A DNA stretch of 64,000 nucleotides, from the NCBI RefSeq assembly GCF_029873635.1, contig NC_080426.1:52156093-52220092 (forward strand), in the 5' to 3' direction. A program made the translations under genes and the position numbers. Under the pieces are notes generated by a model. The model worked only from the letters and a program-made list of their open reading frames with translations, was not told where the DNA came from and made no database searches. Source of the DNA: Malania oleifera (taxonomy: Eukaryota > Streptophyta > Magnoliopsida > Santalales > Ximeniaceae). Position 1 is the stretch's first letter; each line of letters opens with the position of its first letter. Positions 47,344-58,701 of this stretch are shown in pieces.

Positions 47344-47920
47344 ATAACTGACATAATATAATCCCCTTACCTGTTTTCCTGAAAAATGCCCCAAAAGGCC
47401 AAAACCCTAGCTTTTGGGAGTGGCACCCAAAATGCCCGAATCAATAATCCACTCCGCTATACATATAGAAAACTGCTCCTAGACCTTGGTGGTAACTTGC
47501 AATCGTTGAGTGTGGCGACGATCGGCGGGAAAATCGAGGAGAGAGAGTCTGGTTCGTGGTTCTAAAGAGAGAGAGAGAGAGAGAGAGACATTTATTTTTC
47601 TAAAATATCAAACCTTACTTCACCTTTAAGTCTTTGACCCAGCCACATTCATCGACGAAATGGAGTCTTCATCGACGAACCGTAGAAAGGCGTTCGTCGA
47701 CAACCACCTTGCTTCGTTGACAAACCTGAAGCTTGAATTTATTCCAAACTCTTGGGATTTCTTCATTGACAATCCCTAGAAGGGCGCTCGTCGACAAAAA
47801 CTGGAATTCGTCGACGAGGCCATGCTGCCCATTTTTCCTAAATTTTCCATCCCTCTCTTTTATTAATCTATTCCTTTATCTTTTGGTTCGAGTTACTACA
47901 CGTATTTTCTCCTCTAACTC

Positions 47921-49095
47921 CTATGAACCTTCCTCGACTGCATGATTGCGCCAAAGTACTTTTACCAATGGGATCCTTTTTGTGCATAATTCATATTCCT
48001 TTCGTTCCAAAATCTGAACAGGCACCTCTTCATATGACAGGGTATCTTTGAGTCCCAGTGATTTATAATTGATCACGTGTGAAGGATCTGAGATGTATTT
48101 CCTTAACATGGATACATGGAATATGTCATGGATCTTAGATAGTATCAAAGGTAGCGTTAACCTGTAAGCAATTGGACCAACTCTTTTCAATATCTCAAAT
48201 GGTCCAATATACCTAGGGCTTAGTTTACCTTTTTTTCCCAAATCTCATAATTCCTTTTATTAGTACAACTCTCAAGAACACGTGATCTCATATACAAAAC
48301 TTCAGCTCTCTCTGGCGAGTGTCTGCATAGCTTTTTCATCGACTCTGAGTGGTTTGAATCTTGTCTCGGATGAGTATGATTTTCTTATAAGTCTGTTGTA
48401 CAATTTCTGGCCTCAAAACCTATTTTTCATCAATTTCTTCCCAATATAACAGGGATCGACACCTCCGCTCATACAACGCCTCATACGGTGTCATCCCAAT
48501 ACTAACCTAGTAACTGTTTTTATAAGCAAATTCAACCAGTGGCATATACTGGATCCAACTACCACCAAAGTTTAATACACAGACTCGTAGCATATCTACC
48601 AATATATGTATAGTCCTCTCTGTCTGTCCAATGGTCTGAGGATGAAATGTTGTACTGAATATCAGCTGAGAACCCCAAGGCTCCTTGTAAACTCTTCCAG
48701 AATTGAGATGTGAACCATGAGTCCCGATCAGATACGATGGACACTGACACTCCATGTAGTCTAACTATCTCATGTATCTATATCTCTGTTAATCTACCCA
48801 TGGAGTAGTTAACTCTGATGGAAACAAAATGATCAGTCTTTGTCAATCGGTCAACGACTACCCAAATGACATCTTATCCATTAAGTGCCAATGGTAACCC
48901 TAAAACGAAGTCCATAAAAATATAATCTCACTTCCATTCGGGGATGTGAAATGGTTGCAATAGTCCCACCAATTTCTGATGTTCAATCTTCACCTGCTGG
49001 CATGTCAAATATTGCTATACATATTCAACAATTTCTCTTTTCATATTGCTCCACCAAAAGAATACCCACAAACCCTTATACATTTTCGTGCTTCT
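47921..49095 (-). pseudogene. Chromovirus integrase fragment of element D
   Basis: [40 protein letters not shown] and [14 protein letters not shown] (47921-48241) form the chromodomain-proximal C terminus. The core is at 48507-48860 ([16 protein letters not shown] and a DRLTKTDHFV block). A KMYKGLWVFFWWSNMKREIV remnant of the zinc-binding part is near 49030-49090. Pieces are in different frames with stops. Homology stops near 49100, so RT, protease and gag are lost. Confidence 0.8.
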
Positions 49096-49099
49096 AACT

Positions 49100-49667
49100 T
49101 TTTATGAATGTCAAAGTTGGCCAAACGTAGGAAGTTCACATTTATTCATGCTTGTTATTTGTCAAACATGAAGAGAGCTCCACTTGAGTTTCCTAAACCC
49201 CATAAGTGTCTTCTATATTTTTTTTTTTCAAACCTCAAAAGCGATTGTAATTAACTCCAAATTGATTATCCATATAAACAATTGGAAAAAATGAAAAACA
49301 AAGTAAGCAAATATAAAATTGCAATATAATAGTCAAAACAAGTTTTTTTTTTTCAAAAGAAAAAATTACAATCTTTGATTGTTATTTTTATTTACAATTT
49401 TATTCACATTATAGCTGTAGATTGTAAACTTTTAGAATATATATTTGCAAAACCACCACCAAGCGTCCTCTGCTGCTAGTTCAAAACTAAAATAGTCTAT
49501 AAACTTCGTTAGATGCAATTTTATTCTTAACCTTAGAGAAAATATCACTAAAAAGTATAATTAAAATAAACAAATGAACAATAATTAATACAGAAAAGTC
49601 TAATGCCAACCAATCGCTTAGTACTGTTTGTGTGCACCTCCAATCAATTCAATGATCAGGTAATGCG

Positions 49668-49698
<31 letters not shown>

Positions 49699-50007
49699 AA
49701 ATCTGCCAAGTAGCACACGGGAAACGCCTCCTCAAGCTGACTAATTTAGGTATGCAAATGCATTGGTTGCATTGTTGCAAATACTTATTAACAACAGAGA
49801 GCACATGAATGAGAATCTGCAAGGTCTCGGAAGGGAAAACATAGGAAACCAAGGGAAAGCAATATATAATAACAGGGCACCGACCGGTTCCTAAATTTAC
49901 TCATTCTCGGTCGACAAAAATAGCAAATGTTATAACCCTAATTTATATTCTTTCCCATTGCCTACAAAAATAGCACACCTCAACAATATTTTGGAGTTCT
50001 CCACACT
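49100..50007. other. Downstream flank and probable 3' UTR of the carrier gene
   Basis: No coding sequence is seen. A GA microsatellite is at 49671-49693. The part nearest 50007 should include the 3' UTR of the minus-strand carrier gene, but I cannot fix the polyadenylation site. Confidence 0.5.
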
Positions 50008-50091
50008 TCAATCTGATATTCTGATTTCGACGCCTAACATGTCTTTCACGACCTCATACGTCACAAATGCAATTGCAATGGATGGCACCAC
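50008..50091 (-). CDS. ADNT1: ADNT1-like last exon
   Basis: This exon is 84 bp, 27 codons plus TGA, reading VVPSIAIAFVTYEVVKDMLG and then VEIRISD. The acceptor ATACAG precedes 50091 and phase is 0. It is the last transmembrane helix of the carrier and the C-terminal tail. It is shorter than the ORF cut-off and easy to miss. Confidence 0.92.
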   Translation of the reverse strand: MVPSIAIAFVTYEVVKDMLGVEIRISD

Positions 50092-53000
50092 CTGTATACA
50101 ATAATTAAAGCAGAGCTGAGTTAATGATGCAATTCTACCATATAAGCAAAATCGTCCCTTCGGTTCAAAAGAATGCATCTATTTTGAAAGTTAAAAATCC
50201 AGTTTAAATATATCCCATCTGAGTCTTGGCTGAACAATGCAGGGCTACTTAATTTGTAGAATTTAACAGCATCAAGCATGGGCACCGAATTTCATGCTGC
50301 ATATGAGTATTCATAAAGTTGTTCAAAAGATTTTTAAAATGTGAAGATGGCTCAGAACAAGGAACATATATAGATCATAGGCCGGTCATTCCCTTTTGAC
50401 TCTTGATAGTCCAGCATTGTATCTTGATAGTCCAGCATTGTTTCTATACAGCTAAAATCAGCACAATTGCACAATCCTGACCTAAAATTTGCAGAATTTT
50501 GATAGCATTCACAAGAATTTCTTTCCTCTTTTTAAACTCTAAATGGTTAAACTCAAGTCCGTAAATGAACATCCAACAGAAATGAGCTTTCTGCGTAATT
50601 TTTATAGCCAGAAATCAAGGCTTGCAAGATGATGATCCTAGTGCAGGTGATAATACCCCATATACATTCTATGGTATGTGCCATTGAATAGTTTGAGACG
50701 AGAATGCTGCAATCACTCTGCCATGAGTCCTTTATAGCAATGGCAAGTCCAACCATAAACAGCATGCAGCATTTGCCATCCACTCATCTAACTTGAACAT
50801 CAAGCATGACTGAAGCTAAAAGGGCAGCCTGGTGCACAAAGCTCCCGTGTATGCGGGGTCCGGGACCACAATGGGTCCAAAGTATGCAGCCTTCCCTTGT
50901 ATTTTTACAAGAGGCTGTGTCCATGCCTTAAACCCATTTCCACCAGGTCACATAGCGACAACTATGCCTAGGCTCCCCTTCGTCAAGCACAACTGAAGCT
51001 ATCCCCAACCATTCTTTCAGAAGCAGATAAAAATGTAGAACTGACCTTTACTGAATTGGGGACCAACCCCCTGTACAATGCACCAAAGCCCTCATGCCGA
51101 ACAGTTTTCCTAAATGCATCAATCATTCCAGTATATTCAAGTGGCGCTTTGCTCTTTCCATCACCAGTGACAATGGATGCAGCATCTTTCCATCCCACCA
51201 TCTGCATCCTTCGACGTATGACATCCAGAGGATAAGCAACAGTCTGGCCAACAGTTCCTGCAGCAGCTCCACATGCAAGCCTCGTCGTAACACTCAACTC
51301 GGAATCTTCAACTAGGCCAAATGGTTTAGATTTGATCAACCAATCCTTCAAAGATTCATAGACAGCAAAATTGAGACCCACATATGGAATCTGCAAAATC
51401 AAATGAGTACAAGGTCAGCAAGAGCAGCATGCCAGCTATCAGCAGGCCACTAACATTGATGACATAAGTGAGCTATGAGTGCTTATGCTACATACCTAAA
51501 AGATAAACTTTGAACCTGTAATATATGTCATACTTTGATGCTTCAAGAGAACTAAGAGAATTCAAGTAACGAAAATGAAGAAACAGACTAAACCAAATAT
51601 CCATACCAACATCTGCTGACAGCTATGGGCATGGTTGTTAAAGATACATAGGTATTTTAAGGACTGTCTATGGTAGCCTCAGGGGAGTCATCACCAGGCA
51701 CATGCATAGGTGCCCAAACATGTGCCTTTGAGCCAAGCCCAAGCACTAGAGAGGCAAACCCAGTGCATGTTATCTATCCAGCAGGACAAAGCAGCTTATG
51801 TCCTCTTTCTAAAACAGACAGCAACCTAGTTACATATAAAATCAGTCAAGTAAATACCCATTTACTTAGATTTTACATGTAGGAAATATTTACCATTTGA
51901 ATTCACTTGTTATGCTTAAAGGATAAACCCAAAGGATAAAACCCCGCTCTCTCTATGAAGAACAAAATTGAAACTTTTTGGACAATTTGGTAGGGGTGTT
52001 CATGGGTAGAGTTGGGTTGGGTTGTGCCTAAAATTCCAACCAATCCAATCTTGACGAATTAGCAATAAATCAATCCTAAGTCGAACTGTTGAGGACGCAG
52101 TTTATGTCAATTTCGGTTGGCTTGAATATCAGTTGGTTAAATTTGAGTTGAAGATTTAACTTGTTTTAAGGTGAAGTAGAAAAGGAGGGAAAAAAGAACA
52201 CAAAGAAATATGTGTGAGAATTTTTGCCAAACACAATAGCATATGTTACATTGAAAAATTTACTTAAACTACTGTCATTCAAGTTAAATATACTAAATTA
52301 ATAGACTTCTTATTAAAAAACACACACACACACACACAATATAATCAATGTAACAACATTACTAACACATTTAAGTACTTCACAGTTTTCAATTTTACAT
52401 TGATAATACAATATAAAGAAAGTTCTGAAACTAATAAAAAAAAAATATTATATTTATTTTCTAGTGCACATACCATTAACAATATAAAATAAAAAATGCA
52501 AAATATGTCTATTGTCATCCAAAAGGACTAAAACATCATATTCATAAATATCACTACAATAGACATAAAATTGAAAACATAAAAAATCAGAACATTCCAA
52601 AATGCATGTGCCCATCCTATCCATCCTATGCATTGTTTCATAAGTTTTGAGTAATAATAGGCGCACACACACACACACACGCAAAGAGGTGGTTCTGGTT
52701 GGGTCGGGTGGATTTGATGCTAAACCTGCAAACCTAACCATGAAATCAGATTATGCAAAATGAGAAACCACCAACCGACCCATAAACCATTTGAAACCCC
52801 AAATTTTTGTGTTGGTTCGGTTTGGATTGGTCAGTTTGCTGAACACCCCTACAATTTGGCTCTTCCAGTTTCAAGTTTGAAGGCATTCCCTCAAGATCAA
52901 GGTTTTAGAAATACTAATTTAGCTTAAAAATATGAGAAATAAAAATACCCAGAAATTTTTTCCTTAAAAGGCTTATAAAGGTTTTAGTCAAAAATTGGAC

Positions 53001-56000
53001 AAATTTACAGGATTCCCAGACTTAGACAAATTCTACACCTTGTAAACCTTATTAAATAACTTCAACTTGATAAAAATTTTCTTATATACAAAATTAAAAA
53101 AATGAAATTAATCTAAATCAAGTATACAGCTGCTATTTAAAACCTGAAAACATATAACCAAATTAAAAATCAATAACATAAATCTAATCATTGTGCATAG
53201 ACTTAATTGACTCTGTCTGCTAGAGCATGGAGTTCAGTTCACCTATACCATTTATATTGGTATTAATGGTAATTTGTCCATACAATAAACATTTATTACA
53301 TGAGCATGTTGTACATATTTTTAAAAACTGTGCTCATCTTCATCCTGTGCCCTTTCTGCCTCAGTGCACCTTCACTTTAATGAAAATTGCAATTTGGGAG
53401 ATCCATGATAACACCATACAAGCCCAAGTAGGAAACTCTACTCAAGTTGTGGATGGCCAAAGCTTTCCAGCCTAGGAGACTGTTTCCAAAGACATCCAAT
53501 TTGCATCTAATTTCTATTTAAGGGGTAAGAAAAGGTTTTAAAATGAGTCACCATATAAATACATAAGAAGCTTCAAAAATTTTCCCAATCAAAGTCACTT
53601 CCCCACAATTCTTTAGACAGCAATTTATCTAAAAGACACAAATTCAAAGGAGAAGAACTATTAGTGTTCTAGTTATATCATATAACTTGAATCAATTTCT
53701 GGAGAATACTTTGTCAACCACTTGACTAAAAATTGCTTTTGTGATGTGTGGCTCATATAGTGAGTGGAAGGCATGCACAAAGAGAAAACATGGTGAAAAC
53801 ATAATGCTGGTGTTAGCCGAGGAAACCGTCGATAGTTGTCCTGTATCCATCGACGGTTTGGTCCAGTTTCAAAGAGGTTTTGCTCTCAGTATTAAACCGT
53901 CTACGGTATGTCTGCAAACCGTCGACAGTTTGGCTCAGAAATCCAACGCAGATTTTCAAATTTTGAATTGGGACGTTAAGTTGGTTGAGTTTTAAAGGGA
54001 GAGCCTCCAAGAACTTTATATATACATTATATATGTTGTATCTGTGATGATGTTCGTGTCTTTGACACAAGATAGTAAAAGTCATATTGTCGATTGCTTC
54101 CGTGAATGTAGGCATTACCGAACCACGTAATTCTTTGTGCCTTATTATTACTTTCATTATAATATGCGTGATTGGTGTTTTGTATATTTCACCGTTGAGT
54201 GCTGCATTTGTAAGATCGTTTTATTCCATTGTGCATTCGTTTTTCACAAGAAATTGGTATCAGAGCATTGTTGTAATGGCCTTTGGAACTTCTTCTGCAA
54301 AGTTCGATGTCGTTAAATTCGATGGAATGGGAAACTTCAGTTTATGGCAAAGAAGGATGAAGGATCTGTTAGTGCAGCAAACTATGGTGAAGGCTTTATA
54401 CGGAGTTCAACCCATAGTAGTTAAAAGCCTAGGCACGAGGCGCAGAGAGGCGAGGAGGCTAGCGCCTCATACCAGGCGAGGCAAGGCGACCTGCATGAGG
54501 CGCAGAGGGGCAACAGGCGCAGTGAGGCGCGCCTTAAAAAATTTGAGTTTGTTAAATGAAAGAAATAGCAAGAGCCAGAGTTGTACCCCTTACTCGACTC
54601 GAACAAATAGGAGCCCTAGCCCTCTTTGACCCTTCGAAGCCCCACGACCCTTCACAACTTTGTCTTGCACATTCGAACCAACAAGAGCCTTTGTGAGCCT
54701 TTGAACTAGCAACATGAGTTCGTCTACGAGCCTTCGAACCAACCAGAAGACTTCGCGAGCTCGTCTTTGAGCCTTCGAACCATACCATGAGTTTGTCTTT
54801 GACATTTCGAACCAGCAGGAGCCTTCGGGAGTTCATCTGCAAACCTTCGAACTAGCCGTGAGTTCGTCACGTCGTTTTCGACAATTTCCAACTAGCAGCA
54901 AACTCATCTTCTTCTTCTTTCTATTGCCTACGTACTGCTGCCTGTTTGCATTTTGCTTATGTCACGTGAGGGTGATGGTGGATTTCGGACATGTAACCCC
55001 CCAAATCAACGGATCACAATGGATTTCAAGCTTCTACCATTTTCTTAAGATTGGATTTCAGATACAGCTTGCTCTGAAGAATGACCCAAAAAAAAGGGGA
55101 TTTTCAAAAGGTAAATGTTTAAATAATTCTCATATGATCAAAATTTTTGTACCACTCATTAAAATAATATATATTCACTCTCGCCATAGTATTTTCAAGA
55201 AAGTTTTGATATATCAAATGTGACAATTTAAACTTAATTTTGATATTAAATTTTATGAGTACTATTTTAAATCATTAGAATAACTTTAATACATATTCAA
55301 GTTGTGATTATTGTATAGTCAAATCTTCAATTATAATTATTGCTGCTAAAATTTATCTAAGAGAATTTGGATCAATTATAATATTGATTGCATGCGAAAA
55401 TTAAAAGAGAAATGACTTAAGGGACGCAAGTTGTACTTTGGAGAATTGCTTCAATGCTTAAATTAGGGAAATCTTTTAAACCAATGTCTCGCCCATGCAA
55501 ACTACATTTTATTGTACTCTTTTCTTTTATACTTTGAAATCTTTTATTGTACTCTTTTCTTTTGATGTTGAACTATGTTGAATTGTCTAATATTACTAGA
55601 TATTCATATGTTCATATATCAATTACCCCAAATAGGTATTTTACACTATTTTAATAATTGTGCGCCTCACCTTCGTGAGGCGCGCGCCTTTGCCTCGTGC
55701 CTCGACTTCAAATACCCTTTGCGCCTCGGCTCACCCGCGCCTCTGATTACTATGGTTCAACCTGAAGGCATGGATAATACAAATTGGAAGGAATTGGAAA
55801 CGAAGGATGTGGCGACTATCAGATTATGTTTGGCCGATGACGTGTTGTATCACGTCATGGAAGAGGGTTCTCCTATGCCATTCGGTAGAAACTTGAAAGT
55901 CAGTATATGTCTAAATCTCTTACGAATAAATTATTTCTTAAGCAAAAATTATATTGGCTTAAGATAGTGGAAGGTTCGGATTTGAACCGACACATCAATG

Positions 56001-58701
56001 CATTCAATCAAATTATAAGTGATTTAATGCGGGTTGATGTGAAATTCGAGGAAGATGACAAAGCGCTGATGCTATTGAATTCCCTACCGGCGTCTCACAC
56101 GTATGAAAACCTGGTTACGAATCTAATATGGGGTAAAGAAACCCTGAATTTGGAAGAGGTAACAAGCGCATTGCTGAGCTTTCATCAAAGAAAGAAAGTC
56201 AGCGATGAAATTTCACATGGTGAAGAGCTTGTGGTGACGGGTAACCATGAAAAAATTCAGGAATGGATCGAATCATAATAAGTCTCGATCGCAATCCAAG
56301 AAGAAGAAGGATATTCAATGTTTTAAGTGCGGGAAAAAGGAGCACATAAAATTAGAGTGTCCAGAATGAAAGAAGGGGAATGTTGAAAAACAAGAATGTA
56401 CTTCAAAATCAGCAAATGTAGTAGAGGAAGGAAACTCAGAAAGTAGTGATGGTGATATGCTTTCAGTTTCATCGAGGTCGGATCGCCTCACGGATTCTTG
56501 GATCCTAAATTCCAAATGTTCTTATCACATGACATCAAATAGAAATTGGTTCAACACCTATAGGTCAGCTAATTCTAGTTATGTTCTAATGGGAAATAAT
56601 GTTGCATGCAAAATAATTGGAGTAGGAAATATTAGATTTAAGATATATGATGGTGTTGTGAGAAATTTATGTGATGTAAAGCATGTACCGGATCTACGGA
56701 AGAATGTAATTTCATTGGACACTTTAAATTGTAACGGGTATAGTTAAAAGTTTGAAAGTGGATTAACGAAGGTGTGTGAAGGCAAATTGATGGTGATGAA
56801 AGGACAAAAGTTACCAGGAAATATATATGCACTGCAAGGTATCACAATTGTAGATGGAGCTGCAGCTATTGAATCTGAGTCAGATGTTCTGTGGCATATG
56901 CGACTAGGGCATATGGATGACTACATTTATTCAAATGTTTGGGGACCGGTGAGGATAGCATCACGGGATGGACATATGTGTTTTGTGGGTTTATCACGAA
57001 AGGTCTTGGCATATCTCATGCGACATAAGTCAAAATTGTTTGTCAGGTTTAACTTGTGGTTGAGATGGAAAATCAGAACGGGAGAGAGATCCTCAGGTCA
57101 AAGGGACTGAGTGAGCTGATTTTGTTCAAGGAGTTTCGTGAGCAGCATGGCGAGTTGTATGCAGGGCTTGCAAGGAACTTCTTGGTGAAGTCAGTATGGC
57201 GCGTCTCTCGTTTAATCAATTGCCAAAGGTATGACTTGATGGGAGAGTTGTGGACAAGTTTTGTGGTAGACTACTCTAATTTGAGTGGATGTTCACAGGT
57301 GCACGTTTCTAGTGGGTGTGATCTAAGCTTGATGTAATGTCCGGATGGTACATATATAAGAAAGGTGAGTTCAAACTCAGTAATCCAATAACAAACAAAG
57401 TGGTGATCAGTGGAAACATGATTTTTGGTGAGAAAGCCATGATGCAACGTACTCAGCTAAAGGAAGAGAAACAAGATGCCAAAAAACTGTAGCAGCAATG
57501 AACATGTGATGCAGGTGGAGTTACAGACCCAACCTAATGTCCCAAGGTCAAGGTGGAGCAACAGGGTTTATATTTTAGTTTCTCCTAAGGGGCGTAAATA
57601 TGCCAAGGTGGATATTGTTATCATATGTGGCTCATATGGTGAGTGAAAGGCATGCACAAAGAGAAAACATAGTGAAAATAGAATGCTAGTGTATGCTGAG
57701 GAAACCATCAACGGTTGGCCTGTATCTGTCGACGGTTTGGTCCATTTTCAAAGAAGTTTTGCTCTCGATATTAAACCGTCGACGGTTCAACTCGAAAACC
57801 CAGCACAGATTTTCAAATTTTGAATTGGGACGTTAAGTTGGTTGGATTTTTTAGGGAGAGCCTCCAGGAACTTTATATATACGTTGTATATGTTGTATCT
57901 ATGATGATGTTCGTGTCTTTGACACAAGATAGTGAAAGTCATATTGTCGATTGCTCCCATGGATGTAGGCATTGCTGAACCACGTAATTCTTTGTGTCTT
58001 TGTTATTGCTTTCATTATAATCTGCGTGATTGGTGTTCTATATATTTCACCATTGAGTGCTGCGTTTGTAAGATCGTTTTATTCCACTATGCATTCGTTT
58101 TTCACAACAATTGCTAACAAAATTGACATAAAGGTCTTGATTTGAAATAAAGGCATGACTAGGAGTTTAGATTTTCAGTAATTGCTTCATTTTTAGTTCA
58201 CAAAAGATTCTAAGCATGTTTAAAATGCGTATGCCACAGCAGCAAAATTAGTTTTGAGTCAATTGACTTACAACTCCAATTACAGAAGGAAGCCAGCCTT
58301 TGTACAATGCCCGTGGACCTTCTTCCCGCAATACAGTTGATAAAGCATGAAACATTCCTCTGTATTGATAAGGAGATTTCTCGGTCTGCAATAGTAAAAC
58401 CAAGGATATACGGAAGTTGCCATATCACAAAACACCCAATCCCCAATATTCAAAAACTAAAACCTGGTTATCTTAGAGCTTAAAATGGTTAGAAAGGAAA
58501 AAAGGAAGAAAAAAAAATGTATTTCCCTCCTGGAGAGAACCCAACCAATGGTCAAAGAAACATTTCTCAAAGATGGTCACAACTGTACCTGTACAGTTAG
58601 CCTGCCTCGTACCATGTCCATTGGATAAGTAGCAGACATAGCAATGATTCCAGCACATGCTCCAGCTCCAAGGCGTAGAAGAGGAGTAAGTTGAGCATCT
58701 T
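50008..58701 (-). CDS. ADNT1: Mitochondrial adenine nucleotide carrier, ADNT1-like (3' four exons; 5' end outside the window)
   Basis: Four exons join in frame (58589-58701, 58272-58385, 51046-51390, 50008-50091) to give about 218 residues ending in ...VEIRISD and TGA. They cover repeats 2 and 3 of the mitochondrial carrier family. The signature motifs are YPMDMVRGRL and YPLDVIRRRM, and each repeat has an E-G-x-x-A-L-Y-(K/R)-G block. Plant ADNT1 exchanges cytosolic AMP/ADP for matrix ATP across the inner mitochondrial membrane and is about 350 residues long, so the first third (repeat 1) must lie beyond 64000. All splice sites are GT-AG and no stop or frameshift is seen. The gene looks intact despite introns full of transposons. 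The closest alternative is a related CoA/ADP carrier, but the shared wording with ADNT1 is much stronger. Confidence 0.93.
50818..50983 (-). mobile_element. Au-type tRNA-derived SINE in the last intron of the carrier gene
   Basis: On the minus strand it starts near GGGGAGCCTAGGCATAGTTG and runs through the tRNA-like head. It then passes AAGGCTGCATACTTTGGACC and ends CACCAGGCTGCCC plus a short T-run. This is the wording I recall for the Au SINE family of angiosperms. It is flanked by 17-bp direct repeats, CAAGCATGACTGAAGCT (50801-50817) and CAAGCACAACTGAAGCT (50984-51000), differing at two positions. Confidence 0.88.
51046..51390 (-). CDS. ADNT1: ADNT1-like exon (repeat 3)
   Basis: This exon is 345 bp, 115 codons, in phase 0 at both ends. 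It begins IPYVGLNFAVYESLKDWL and ends YRGLVPNSVK before donor GTCAGT. It carries the third carrier signature AYPLDVIRRRMQMVGW. An upstream in-frame ATG exists in the intron but is not a start, because the acceptor TTTTGCAG lies between it and the conserved sequence. Confidence 0.95.
51391..51982. other. ADNT1: Intron sequence of the carrier gene
   Basis: This is the 3' part of the 6.9-kb intron. No element is recognised in this stretch. Confidence 0.6.
51991..52851. mobile_element. hAT-type MITE with perfect 8-bp target-site duplication
   Basis: Terminal inverted repeats are TAGGGGTGTTCA and TGAACACCCCTA (12 bp). The target-site duplication CAATTTGG is at 51983-51990 and 52852-52859, identical on both sides. 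The 861-bp interior is AT-rich, with AC microsatellites at 52321-52338 and 52663-52681, and has no transposase. Both subterminal regions carry GGGTTGGGTTG- or GGTTCGGTTTGG-type repeats. Confidence 0.9.
52860..53730. other. ADNT1: Intron sequence of the carrier gene
   Basis: No element or gene is recognised. Confidence 0.5.
53740..54248 (+). repeat. 5' LTR of copia element E
   Basis: It starts TGTGATGTGTGGCTCATAT and ends ATTCGTTTTTCACA. It contains AACCGTCGA-type palindromic motifs at 53824-53935. It is about 90% similar by eye to the 3' LTR. Confidence 0.85.
54255..54266 (+). promoter_or_regulatory. Primer binding site of copia element E
   Basis: TGGTATCAGAGC, complementary to initiator tRNA-Met, lies a few bases after the 5' LTR. 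Confidence 0.9.
54277..56370 (+). pseudogene. Gag of copia element E, interrupted by a hAT insertion
   Basis: The ATG at 54277 starts MAFGTSSAKFDVVKFDGMGN with FSLWQRRMKDLLVQQ, the usual copia gag N terminus. The frame is interrupted at 54412 and resumes at 55763 (WKELETKDVATIRLCLADDV). The UBN2-like part is at 55907-56278 (DLNRHINAFNQIISDLMRVD, LLNSLPASHTYENLV). The zinc knuckle CFKCGKKEHIKLEC (56319-56360) follows after a frame change. Confidence 0.85.
54413..55754 (+). mobile_element. hAT-type non-autonomous element 1, nested in gag of element E
   Basis: The ends CATAGTAGTTAAAAG and CTGATTACTATG are imperfect terminal inverted repeats, followed inwards on both sides by GAGGCGC-rich sequence. 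It is flanked by a perfect 8-bp duplication GTTCAACC (54405-54412, 55755-55762). The 1342-bp interior has degenerate CGAACCA/GAGCCTTCG repeats and no transposase. The related element at 60091-61384 is in the opposite orientation. Confidence 0.9.
56457..57340 (+). pseudogene. Protease and integrase remnants of copia element E
   Basis: The protease block reads DSWILNSKCSYHMTSNRNWF. The family has D-S-G at the N-S-K position, so the catalytic Asp and Gly are lost. The pre-integrase segment WHMRLGHMDD and integrase fragments (YSNVWGPVRIASRDG, FVGLSRKVLAYLMRHKSKL, VDYSNLSGCSQVHV) follow in several frames, with the catalytic core largely deleted. Confidence 0.8.
57616..58106 (+). repeat. 3' LTR of copia element E
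   Basis: It starts TGTTATCATATGTGGCTC after the purine tract and ends ATTCGTTTTTCACA. AACCGTCGACGGTT-type motifs lie at 57705-57790. Confidence 0.88.
58272..58385 (-). CDS. ADNT1: ADNT1-like exon (end of repeat 2)
   Basis: This exon is 114 bp, 38 codons: TEKSPYQYRGMFHALSTVLR then EEGPRALYKGWLPSVIGV, in phase 0 at both ends. The acceptor is TTGCAG and the donor GTAAGT. It joins directly to IPYVGLNF of the next exon, 6.9 kb away. It is too short to stand out in an ORF listing. Confidence 0.95.
58589..58701 (-). CDS. ADNT1: ADNT1-like exon (repeat 2 signature)
   Basis: This exon is 113 bp, entering after one base of a Glu codon: (E)DAQLTPLLRLGAGACAGIIA then MSATYPMDMVRGRLTVQ, which carries the second carrier signature P-M-D-M-V-R-G-R. 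The acceptor is CTTGCAG and the donor GTACAG. The preceding exon is not found up to 64000. Confidence 0.95.

Larger units (their letters stand above)
41443..47900 (-). repeat. Tekay-type 3' LTR (element D), carrying two nested LTRs
   Basis: It starts TGTAGTGCCCCGACCC at 41443 and ends GGTTCGAGTTACTACA at 47900. Without the two insertions (42503-44744 and 45307-47343) it is about 2.2 kb, the usual Tekay LTR size here. The 47400-47890 part holds a GA microsatellite and GTCGAC palindromes as in element C. It is directly followed on the minus-strand upstream side by chromovirus integrase. Confidence 0.8.
53740..58106 (+). mobile_element. Tork-like Ty1/copia element in an intron (element E), lacking RT and RNase H
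   Basis: It has ~500-bp LTRs (53740-54248 and 57616-58106), a primer site, gag, protease, part of integrase and a purine tract (CCAAGGTGGATAT before 57616). No RT or RNase H sequence occurs between integrase and the 3' LTR, so it is an internally deleted, non-autonomous copy. It is entered by a hAT element at 54413-55754. An identical AATTGCT lies just outside each end (53731-53737 and 58109-58115), so the exact LTR borders and duplication are offset by a few bases. The 3' end is only about 165 bp from the next exon. Confidence 0.88.

Noticed and set aside
50983-51402. The 139-residue ORF as a complete small gene starting at its ATG
   Set aside because: The ATG lies in the intron and the C terminus reads through a GT donor at 51045. 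Only 51046-51390 is exon.
54087-54629. 180-residue ORF spanning the copia LTR, gag start and hAT end as a host gene
   Set aside because: It is a chimera of LTR, the first gag codons and the GGCGC-rich hAT terminus created by nested insertion.
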